The position numbers and the translations under genes were made by a program. This document shows positions 1 through 6,814 of a DNA stretch of 64,000 bases, one piece after another (within the stretch, counting starts at the first letter, position 1; every line of letters begins with the position of its first letter). The stretch lies in NCBI RefSeq assembly GCF_900100945.1, contig NZ_FNCG01000003.1, forward strand, positions 124,001 through 188,000. The letters are read 5' to 3'. The DNA comes from Mucilaginibacter gossypii (GTDB taxonomy: Bacteria; Bacteroidota; Bacteroidia; Sphingobacteriales; Sphingobacteriaceae). The notes below the pieces were generated by a model. It did not search any database. It was not told where the DNA came from and worked only from the letters and a program-made list of their open reading frames with translations.

Positions 1-1150
1 TATTATCATCGGCCATGATCACTGCGCGTTCAATAGTATATTGTAATTCACGCACATTGCCCGGAAAATTGTATGATTTAAGCTTGTTAATAGCTGCCGT
101 ATCAAAGTCCATTGATGGTTTAAGATATTTACTTGAGTACAATTTCGCAAAATGGCGGGCCAATATTACAATATCCTCATTACGGCGGCGCAGTGGCGGC
201 ATATTGATCTCGACAGTATTGATACGATAAATCAAATCCTTACGGAACTTGTTTTCGTTCGCCAGCTCGCTCAAAGCTACATTGGTAGCACAAATGAGCC
301 TGATATCCACATCAACTGGTTTGTTGGTGCCCAAACGGGTTACCTGGCGGTTTTGTAAAATGGTAAGCAGCTTGGCTTGTTGCTGCAGACTGATGTTACC
401 AATTTCATCTAAAAATAAAGTACCGCCCTGTGCCTCTTCAAAACGCCCCATACGGTCCTCTCGGGCATCGGTAAAGGCCCCTTTTTTGTGGCCGAAGAGC
501 TCACTTTCAAACAGGGTATCTGTTAACGCGCCGACATCTACTTTAATAAAAGGTTTATCAGCACGGAGCGAGCGTTCGTGGATAGCCTTTGCCATAAGAT
601 CTTTACCGGTACCGTTCTCTCCAAGGATCAGGATATTGGCATCGGTAGGGGCTATCTTGTTAACCTTATAAAAAATATCCTGCATCACGTCCGATTCACC
701 AAGGATAGAAGTGTCTCCCGCAGTGCTTTTTACAGGGGTTTTGGTGGTTTTTGTCCCACCTTCTTTTTTATCCAAAAGATCTTTTATAGTGTTTATCAGC
801 TTTTCGTTGTGCCATGGCTTTACCACAAAGTCGTTTGCCCCTTCTTTAAGCGAGCGGACAGCAAGGTCAATATCACCATAAGCCGTTATCATAATAACGC
901 AAACATCAGGCTTCCATTCTTTTACCTTGCGCAGCCAGTAAAGCCCCTCATTGCCCGTGTTAATAGCGCTGTTGAAGTTCATGTCAAGCAAAATCAGATC
1001 AACCTCGTTACGTTGCAGCAGCCAGTTCAGGTTTTCGGGGTTCTTTTCGGTGATGATTTCACGGGCTTCGGGTTTTAGCAAAAGTTTAACCGCGGTTAGT
1101 ACGTCCGGATCGTCATCAACAATTAAAACGGTGGCTTTCTTAAGTATCAT
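1..1150 (-). CDS. NtrC-type sigma-54-dependent response regulator (3' end outside window)
   Basis: Reading leftward from the ATG at 1150-1148 gives 383 codons with no stop before the window edge, so the C-terminus, including any helix-turn-helix, is not visible. The N-terminus is a receiver domain: VLIVDDDPD near residues 8-16, phospho-acceptor Asp56 in LLDMN, and a VVKPW motif near residue 113. An AAA+ sigma-54 activator domain follows: Walker A GENGTGKD from residue 177, the sigma-54 contact loop reading GAFTDA at 224-229 instead of GAFTGA, then a GGTLFLDEIGN Walker B region and a LRRRNEDI segment. Proteins of this family are phosphorylated by a partner histidine kinase, bind enhancer-like sites and remodel sigma-54 polymerase. 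None of the partner kinase is visible; it may lie beyond the left edge. The gene is divergent from the exporter operon, and the repeated enhancer-like sites in this window make it the likely regulator (inference). Confidence 0.93.
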   Translation of the reverse strand, partial: MILKKATVLIVDDDPDVLTAVKLLLKPEAREIITEKNPENLNWLLQRNEVDLILLDMNFNSAINTGNEGLYWLRKVKEWKPDVCVIMITAYGDIDLAVRSLKEGANDFVVKPWHNEKLINTIKDLLDKKEGGTKTTKTPVKSTAGDTSILGESDVMQDIFYKVNKIAPTDANILILGENGTGKDLMAKAIHERSLRADKPFIKVDVGALTDTLFESELFGHKKGAFTDAREDRMGRFEEAQGGTLFLDEIGNISLQQQAKLLTILQNRQVTRLGTNKPVDVDIRLICATNVALSELANENKFRKDLIYRINTVEINMPPLRRRNEDIVILARHFAKLYSSKYLKPSMDFDTAAINKLKSYNFPGNVRELQYTIERAVIMADDN

Positions 1151-1525
1151 TTATTTTTAGTTAATAGTTCATAGATAATAGTTCGTGGTCTTCAAAACGA
1201 TGACACATGATAATTTAAGTTCAAAATGAAAATAGCATCTTATTTATTGACGATGTCAATTTAATAAAAGTTATAAATTTAAATTAAATTGTATCTCTTT
1301 ACCGAAGCTACCTAAATAAACTTTTAGCATCGTTGCCATCAACTATGAACTATACGCTAAAACAATTTAACTATGAACAATAAATTAAAGACTCGCTAAT
1401 TATACCACATGTTACAATTTTTGTGCTAAATACCCGCATTTTATGCAGTATATCGTATAAATGCTTCACAATGAAGTGCTAACCTGTATTTGCATATAAC
1501 AGGCTATTAATACGTGAAAAAACAC
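1151..1525. other. Divergent intergenic region, AT-rich
   Basis: This 375-bp stretch separates the response regulator from the exporter promoter. No coding region is apparent. It carries inverted short words around TTCATAG/CTATGAA (about 1159-1185 and 1342-1376), the same kind of word seen at 3730-3752. The regulator's own promoter should be here, but no convincing -24/-12 or TGTWNC-N5-CGWACR site was found facing left. Confidence 0.5.
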
Positions 1526-1631
1526 TGTATCAATACCGTACACCTGATGTAACAGAAGCGTACGCTCAAATATGTTGTTTTGTGTTTAAGTTATTGAAAA
1601 ACAGTATTTTAATTTATGGCATGTCTTTTTG
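1526..1631 (+). promoter_or_regulatory. Candidate sigma-54 promoter 1 with paired upstream sites
   Basis: Two 18-bp sites occur at 1526-1543 (TGTATCAATACCGTACAC) and 1548-1565 (TGTAACAGAAGCGTACGC), with starts 22 bp apart, two helical turns. A TGGCATG element begins at 1617, 69 bp after the start of the second site, followed by a T-rich -12 region (to 1631). Transcription would start near 1643, about 19 nt before the GTG of the adaptor gene. The same geometry recurs at four more places in the window, which is the main support. The -12 match to the classical TTGC is imperfect. Confidence 0.75.
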
Positions 1632-1661
1632 TTATAACATTCAAAATATTATAGAAATACA

Positions 1662-2918
1662 GTGGACAGAAAAATTGAGAAAAAGACCTGGAACAGCAAA
1701 AAGATACTTACCATTGCAGGTATTACAGGCATTATTTTACTAATAGGCGGCAGTATTTATCTTACATCGGGTAAAAGCAAGCTTGATGTTGATACTGAAC
1801 GCTTAACTATAAGTACTATTACTAAAGGTCCTTTCCAGGAGTTTATACCGGTTAACGGCGTGGTTATGCCGCTAACTACCATATTTCTTGATGCATCTGA
1901 AGGCGGTGTTGTTGAAGAAAAATACGTTGAAGACGGAGCTAACCTTAAAAAAGGCGACCGGATTCTGAGAATGTCGAATACCGATCTTGAGCTTACTTTA
2001 GCTAACCAGGAAACCGCGGTTTATGCCGAGCAAACCCAAATGCAGATCTCCCATAACAATGCACAGCAAAACACCATCAGCAAGCTAAATACTATGGCCG
2101 ATGTGGAGAATGCATATAAAGAGGCTGAAAGGATTTATAAGTTAGACAAACATTTATATGATCAGAAAGCCATCGGCCTGCAGGAATATCAATCAGCCAA
2201 AAATACTTATGATTACCAGGTGAACCGTTACAAATTGGCTAAACAGATTCTTAGGCAGGATACAGCGTTGGTTAAGCAACAGGCTTCACAATCACAGGAA
2301 CAATACGCCCACATGAAAACTACGCTTGAACTGATGCGAAAAAAAGTGGCCGGTTTAGTATTGGTGGCGCCTACCGATGGCCAGTTAACCTCAATGGATG
2401 CCGAAGTAGGTCAGAGCAAAAATAAGGGCGAGCATTTGGGGCAGATAGACGTACAATCGGGCTTTAAAGTTAGGGTTGATATTGATGAGCACTATCTGTC
2501 GCGTATTTACACAGGCCTGAAAGGTGATTTTCAGTTTGCCGATCAAACATATAATCTGGTTATAAAAAAGGTATATACCCAGGTTAAAACAACAGGTAGT
2601 TTCCAGGTGGATATGCAATTTGTTGGTAAAGTACCTACAGGGATCCGTAAAGGCCAAACACTGCAGGTGAGGTTGGCACTGAGCGATCAGATGCAGGCGG
2701 TATTGGTGCCTAAAGGCGGTTTCTTCCAGCAAACAGGCGGCAATTGGATCTTTAAGGTAAGTGAAGATGGTTCAAAAGCATACAGGGTAAACATCCAGCT
2801 TGGACGCCAGAGCCCTGATTATTTCGTGGTAACAGAAGGCTTAAATCCTGGCGATAAGGTTATTACCTCAAGTTATGAAACCTATGGTGATATTCAGGAG
2901 CTTGTGCTAAAAAAATAA
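1662..2918 (+). CDS. HlyD/MacA-type periplasmic adaptor protein
   Basis: A 418-residue membrane fusion protein that should bridge inner-membrane permeases and a TolC-type channel. One N-terminal membrane helix (about residues 15-35) is followed by a barrel-sandwich/lipoyl-like half-motif (GGVVEEKYVEDGANLKKGD, about 84-102), a long helical hairpin rich in Gln, Glu and Ala (about 110-225), the second lipoyl half (VLVAPTDGQLTSMDAEVGQS, about 233-252), a beta-barrel segment and a membrane-proximal C-terminal domain ending in GDKVITSSYETYGDI. The start is GTG: an in-frame stop lies just upstream and no ATG precedes the membrane helix. It is the first gene of operon 1, and the only adaptor gene in the window, so it probably serves several permeases (inference). 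Confidence 0.92.
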   Translation: MDRKIEKKTWNSKKILTIAGITGIILLIGGSIYLTSGKSKLDVDTERLTISTITKGPFQEFIPVNGVVMPLTTIFLDASEGGVVEEKYVEDGANLKKGDRILRMSNTDLELTLANQETAVYAEQTQMQISHNNAQQNTISKLNTMADVENAYKEAERIYKLDKHLYDQKAIGLQEYQSAKNTYDYQVNRYKLAKQILRQDTALVKQQASQSQEQYAHMKTTLELMRKKVAGLVLVAPTDGQLTSMDAEVGQSKNKGEHLGQIDVQSGFKVRVDIDEHYLSRIYTGLKGDFQFADQTYNLVIKKVYTQVKTTGSFQVDMQFVGKVPTGIRKGQTLQVRLALSDQMQAVLVPKGGFFQQTGGNWIFKVSEDGSKAYRVNIQLGRQSPDYFVVTEGLNPGDKVITSSYETYGDIQELVLKK

Positions 2919-3049
2919 CGTAACCAAGCTGCAACGCCTGGCACTGTTTAAGCGTCATTATAATATATAACAGAGATAATTAATAAATTTAAATAAACAA
3001 AAAATCAAATCATATCGCCATAAAGGCGGGATGAACAACGGAGGCACCA

Positions 3050-3727
3050 ATGATAAAAATTTCTAATCTTGAGAAATTCTACCGTACCGAAGAGGTAGAG
3101 ACCATCGCATTAAACAAGCTGTCGATGGAAGTGGCTACAGGCGAGTTTGTAGCCATTATGGGCCCATCGGGCTGCGGTAAATCAACCCTGCTTAATATTT
3201 TAGGAATGCTTGATGACCCGGATGCCGGCAGCTATGTTTTTAATGAAATTGAAGTAGCGCATTTTAATGAGCGTAAACGCGCCGATCTGCGTAAACACAA
3301 CATTGGCTTCGTTTTCCAGAGCTTTAACCTTATTGATGAGCTTACCGTATTTGAAAACGTTGAATTGCCATTGATCTACACCGGCGTAGCTGCTTCAGAG
3401 CGTGTTAAAAGGGTGGAAGAGGTGTTAGACAAAATGCAGATCATGCACCGTCGTAACCACTATCCGCAGCAGTTATCAGGTGGTCAGCAACAGCGTGTAG
3501 CTATTGCACGCGCAGTTGTTAATAAACCAAAACTGATCCTTGCGGATGAGCCTACCGGTAACCTGGATAGCAGCAATGGTAATGATGTGATGGAACTACT
3601 TACCGACTTAAATGAACAGGGAACTACCATTATCATGGTTACCCACTCTGAACATGACGCCCGGTACAGTCACCGTATTATACGTCTGCTTGACGGACAA
3701 ACGGTTATGGAAAATATCATGGTATAG
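3050..3727 (+). CDS. ABC transporter ATPase 1, MacB/LolD type
   Basis: A 225-residue stand-alone nucleotide-binding subunit. All catalytic motifs are intact: Walker A GPSGCGKST at 38-46, Q-loop Gln90, signature LSGGQQQR at 142-149, Walker B LILADEP with Glu167, D-loop NLDS at 171-174 and switch His199 in VTHS. FQSFNLIDELTVFENVELPL after the Q-loop is typical of the LolD/MacB/FtsE branch, which drives mechanotransmission by periplasmic permease domains rather than classical substrate translocation. A strong Shine-Dalgarno (GGAGG at 3040-3044, 5 nt before ATG) is present, unusual for this kind of genome. The gene is 131 bp downstream of the adaptor and belongs to operon 1. It is the better conserved of the two ATPases and the likelier motor for most permeases (inference). 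Confidence 0.95.
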   Translation: MIKISNLEKFYRTEEVETIALNKLSMEVATGEFVAIMGPSGCGKSTLLNILGMLDDPDAGSYVFNEIEVAHFNERKRADLRKHNIGFVFQSFNLIDELTVFENVELPLIYTGVAASERVKRVEEVLDKMQIMHRRNHYPQQLSGGQQQRVAIARAVVNKPKLILADEPTGNLDSSNGNDVMELLTDLNEQGTTIIMVTHSEHDARYSHRIIRLLDGQTVMENIMV

Positions 3728-3923
3728 TTTGTTGAGTTCATAGTTGATAGTTTTATAGCTCGTGGTAAGAAAAGAACTTCCGGCTTAAACCTAACGACTT
3801 TTGACTTAGACCAACGCTCCCGAAATCAGTTTATAGATAAGTTAATAATTGCCTCTGCTGCTCTTCTCCCGCATTTGCGGAGAAGGGCATGTTAGAGAAT
3901 TTTTGTTGTTTAGAGCTATTCCT
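3728..3923. other. Spacer between ATPase 1 and permease relic
   Basis: No gene is visible. It contains short TTCATAG/TTGATAG words near 3737-3755, an AGTCTAAAGT-like word region (CTTTTGACTTAGACC about 3798-3812), and a CG-rich hairpin, CTTCTCCCGCA paired with TGCGGAGAAG, at about 3864-3888. These resemble the short-word inverted repeats of other spacers here. With the following relic it forms a gene-poor gap of 469 bp. Confidence 0.5.
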
Positions 3924-4090
3924 ATGTTTAAAAAACTACCTGAAAATCGCACGGCGAAACTGAGTTAACACCAAGGTTTAACGCCTTAGATATCATCGGC
4001 CTTACCGTTATTATAGCTTTTTTTATCATCAGTTGCCAGGCAGTAAAGGCTACGTTGACTAATCCGGTGAAGAGTTTACGATCTGAATAA
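3924..4090 (+). pseudogene. Relic of a deleted FtsX/MacB permease
   Basis: Only the two ends of a permease remain. ATG at 3924 starts MFKNYLKIA-RN if one extra A in the run at 3929-3934 is ignored, then a stop interrupts, and after another frame change the reading NALDIIGLT matches the first membrane helix. It passes directly into VIIAFFIISCQAVKATLTNPVKSLRSE and a TAA at 4088-4090, the standard C-terminus of this family. About 2.2 kb has been lost from inside, apparently between the helix-1 and helix-8 regions. It was therefore a nineteenth permease, located between ATPase 1 and permease 1. It cannot be translated as a useful protein. Confidence 0.85.
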
Positions 4091-4196
4091 TTATCATTAA
4101 GCCATAGGTTGCGCTTCATTAGGTCATTTTGAATGGCTAATTGTGCAAGCGACAGGCAATGACTTAATGACCCAATGACTTTAACGAACTAAAGAT
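4091..4196. repeat. Spacer with TCATT/AATGA-word inverted repeat (R1 type)
   Basis: Words of the type GTCATT in the left half and AATGACTTAATGACCCAATGAC in two parts in the right half are complementary and could fold into a hairpin. The same family recurs in the spacers after permeases 1, 6, 7, 8, 9 and 12 and, decayed, after 15 and 16. Confidence 0.7.
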
Positions 4197-6563
4197 ATGT
4201 TTAAGAACTATTTAAAAATCGCATGGCGGAGTTTGATTAAAAACAAACTTTATTCGGCCATTAACATTGGAGGTTTGGGTGTAGGTATGGCAGTGAGCTT
4301 TATGTTGCTGTTATATGTTTATAATGAATTTACTTATGACGGATTTCATGAAAATAAGGATAGGCTGTATAAGGTAATGCGTAACCAGCCTTCAAATGGC
4401 GAAATAAACACAGGGGATGCCACGCCCGTACAGATTGCTGCCGCGCTGCAAAAAGACTATCCAGAGGTTGAGTATGCAGCCCGTGCAAACTGGTCATATG
4501 ATCAACTGTTTAATTACAACAACAAACCGTTAAAAGTTAATACCATTGCTGCCGACGAGTCATTTCTGAATATGTTTACACTTGATTTTGTGAAGGGTAA
4601 CAAAAAAGATGCTTTCAGGGATATGTCGTCAGTTATCATGTCCGAATCGGCAGTACAGGCCGTTTTTGGCGATATCGATCCTATAGGTAAAACTGTTAAG
4701 TTAAATGGTTCGCGGCTGGTAAAAGTGAGTGGTGTTTACAAAGATCTGCCCCGGAATTCTACGTTCAGGTTTAATGCACTAATTCCATGGAAACTTTATG
4801 AAGCTGATAATGGTTGGGTGAAAACATCCGGCTGGGGTAATTATTCGTTCAAAACTTATGTTATGCTTAAGCCCGGCGTTAATGTAGATAAGCTTAATCT
4901 GGAAATCAAAAACTTAATTGGTCGCTATGACGATCATAATAAAGAAAATCAGCTGTTTTTGTTTCCATTTGCTAAATGGCACCTGCACAGCGAGTTCAAA
5001 AATGGAGTGAATACAGGTGGCGCAATCGAATACGTGCGTTTATTCCTGTTTCTGGCAATAGGTATTTTGCTTATTGCCTGTATCAACTTTATGAACCTTT
5101 CTACTGCGCGGTCTGAGCGCCGCTCCCGTGAAGTTGGGATCCGTAAAGTTGTGGGTGCGCGGAGAATAGCCATTGTCCAGCAGTTTTTAGGCGAATCAAT
5201 CCTCACCGCTATAATTTCGCTTGTTGTTGCACTGGTAATAATAGCATCAACGCTAGGTTATTTTAACGAAATCATACATAAGCAACTGACAATTCCTTAT
5301 AACAATGCGTGGGCATGGGGTGCCGCTATATTAGTAACGCTGATAACTGGTTTATTGTCAGGTAGTTACCCGGCTTTGTTTTTATCGTCGTTTAAACCGG
5401 TAAAAGTTTTAAAGGGCGCTAACAAAACGGGTAGAAAAACGCTGCACTCAAGACAGGTATTGGTTATTGTACAATTTGTATTTGCTACGTGTCTTATACT
5501 TTCAAGTATCCTGATTTATAAACAGATCAACTACATTAAAGAACGCCCGGTAGGTTATTCACAAAACGGACTTATCGAGATCTCATTAGATGGCAATTTA
5601 TATAAAGAATATGAAAACTTCAGAACGGATGTAATTAACGCGGGAGCCGCTGTTGATGCTGCAGAAACATCGGGCAGTATAGCCAGTAACGGCAGCAGCA
5701 GTTGGGGCATCAACTGGCCCGGACAGCTACCTGGCGAGGATAAAATACCTATCGACCAGATTGTTACTTCATTTCATTTTATTTCAACTTATAAGCTTGA
5801 ATTGATAAAAGGGCGCGATTATATACCAGGTCGCATGGCCGACTCATTGTCGCTCATTATGAACGAATCGGCTGTTAAACTAATGCGCTTAAAAGACCCA
5901 CTTGGGCAGATAGTGAAATGGCAGGGCCGTAATTGCACCGTGGTTGGTATTGTTAAAGATTTTGTTTGGGGATCGCCATATGAACCTGTGAAGCCTGCCA
6001 TTATTGGTTTTGATAAAGGTTGGGCAGGTCAGCTTGGTATTCGTTTAAATCCGAATGCTCCTGTATCAAAAAGCCTTGCTACAATTGGCGACATTTACAA
6101 AAAATATAACCCCGAATATCCATTTGAATACAAGTTTGTTGACGAAAACTTCAGCGGCAAATTTGAGAATGAAAAGCTGTTGGGTACGTTGTCGAGTTCG
6201 TTTACGGTGTTGGCTATTATCATATCTTGCCTCGGCTTGTTTGGCTTAGCTTCGTTTTCGGCAGAGCAGCGTAAAAAAGAGATCAGTATCCGTAAAGTAT
6301 TAGGCGCAAGCATCAGTAGTTTGTGGTTCAACCTGTCGAAAGAGTTTTTAATACTCGTGGTTATTTCATTTATTATTGGTTCGGCCCTTAGCTGGTACAA
6401 CATGAGTAAATGGTTGCAGCATTATACCTACCGTACAGATATGAGCGCCTGGGTATTTATTGTCACTATAGGGATTAGTATGGTAGTTTGCCTGCTCACG
6501 GTAAGCTGGCAGGCTATCAAAGCGGCGTTGAGCAATCCGGTTAAGAGCCTAAAAAATGAATAA
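4197..6563 (+). CDS. MacB/FtsX-family permease 1 (subfamily A)
   Basis: A 788-residue inner-membrane protein that sets the architecture for the whole array: a short basic cytoplasmic N-terminus (MFKNYLKIAWRSL), membrane helix 1 at about 21-43, a first MacB-like periplasmic domain to about 280 (IGKTVKLNG, KVSGVYKDLPRNSTF), helices 2-4, then helix 5 (about 420-440), a second periplasmic domain (VVGIVKDF), and helices 6-8 at the C-terminus. Cytoplasmic coupling segments EVGIRKVVGARR from Glu312 and EISIRKVLGAS from Glu695 probably contact the ATPase. The second has Ser where nearly all paralogues have Gly. It ends NPVKSLKNE. Two permease halves in one chain suggest a fused dimer. Subfamily A marks are KWHLHSEFKNG and INWPGQ. 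It is the only intact permease in operon 1, with the adaptor and ATPase 1. Substrate unknown. Confidence 0.93.
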   Translation: MFKNYLKIAWRSLIKNKLYSAINIGGLGVGMAVSFMLLLYVYNEFTYDGFHENKDRLYKVMRNQPSNGEINTGDATPVQIAAALQKDYPEVEYAARANWSYDQLFNYNNKPLKVNTIAADESFLNMFTLDFVKGNKKDAFRDMSSVIMSESAVQAVFGDIDPIGKTVKLNGSRLVKVSGVYKDLPRNSTFRFNALIPWKLYEADNGWVKTSGWGNYSFKTYVMLKPGVNVDKLNLEIKNLIGRYDDHNKENQLFLFPFAKWHLHSEFKNGVNTGGAIEYVRLFLFLAIGILLIACINFMNLSTARSERRSREVGIRKVVGARRIAIVQQFLGESILTAIISLVVALVIIASTLGYFNEIIHKQLTIPYNNAWAWGAAILVTLITGLLSGSYPALFLSSFKPVKVLKGANKTGRKTLHSRQVLVIVQFVFATCLILSSILIYKQINYIKERPVGYSQNGLIEISLDGNLYKEYENFRTDVINAGAAVDAAETSGSIASNGSSSWGINWPGQLPGEDKIPIDQIVTSFHFISTYKLELIKGRDYIPGRMADSLSLIMNESAVKLMRLKDPLGQIVKWQGRNCTVVGIVKDFVWGSPYEPVKPAIIGFDKGWAGQLGIRLNPNAPVSKSLATIGDIYKKYNPEYPFEYKFVDENFSGKFENEKLLGTLSSSFTVLAIIISCLGLFGLASFSAEQRKKEISIRKVLGASISSLWFNLSKEFLILVVISFIIGSALSWYNMSKWLQHYTYRTDMSAWVFIVTIGISMVVCLLTVSWQAIKAALSNPVKSLKNE

Positions 6564-6680
6564 ATCTGCATTGGGTCACTGAGTCATTAAGCATTGAATG
6601 CTGACTAATGACTTAATAATATAAAGTCTAAAGTAAAGAATAACTTTTGATTCTCTACTTTAGACTTCTGACTTAAGCAA
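6564..6680. repeat. Spacer with R1 words and an 18-bp-arm hairpin (R6)
   Basis: After R1-type words (6572-6618) come two arms, 6624-6641 and 6650-6667, complementary at 17 of 18 positions around an 8-nt loop. The arms carry the word AAGTCTAAAGT. Being just upstream of promoter 2 and after the stop of permease 1, it could terminate operon 1, although there is no clean T-tract. Part of the same word occurs at 3798-3812. Confidence 0.65.
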
Positions 6681-6788
6681 ACGTTCACATTCGCACTGTA
6701 AGTGTTCCATTACCGAACGGTTTTATATTGATTGTATTTTGTTAATTGATTGATATTTAATTAATTGTGTAATTGGTATAGGTTTTAA
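6681..6788 (+). promoter_or_regulatory. Candidate sigma-54 promoter 2, one strong upstream site
   Basis: One clear site, TGTTCCATTACCGAACGG, lies at 6703-6720. The place where the partner should be, 22 bp upstream (6681-6698), holds only a poor match. TGGTATA starts at 6774, 71 bp after the start of the good site, and 41 nt before the ATG of permease 2. Geometry agrees with promoters 1, 3, 4 and 5, but the missing first site predicts weaker or different activation (inference). Confidence 0.6.
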
Positions 6789-6814
6789 TATTATAGTGGT
6801 ATAAACCATTTGCC

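Noticed and set aside
2939..2953. Sigma-54-like TGGCACTGTTTAAGC between the adaptor and ATPase 1
   Set aside because: The GG-N10-GC spacing is right, but no TGTWNC-N5-CGWACR site is near and it would be an internal promoter in a short operon spacer. One isolated match is not enough.
3031..3066. Eleven-codon leader frame overlapping the start of ATPase 1
   Set aside because: It is short, contains the Shine-Dalgarno of the real gene, and has no features of a regulatory leader peptide.
3924..4090. Relic and spacer repeats as traces of an insertion sequence
   Set aside because: No transposase, no terminal inverted repeats with target duplications; the relic matches permease ends only.
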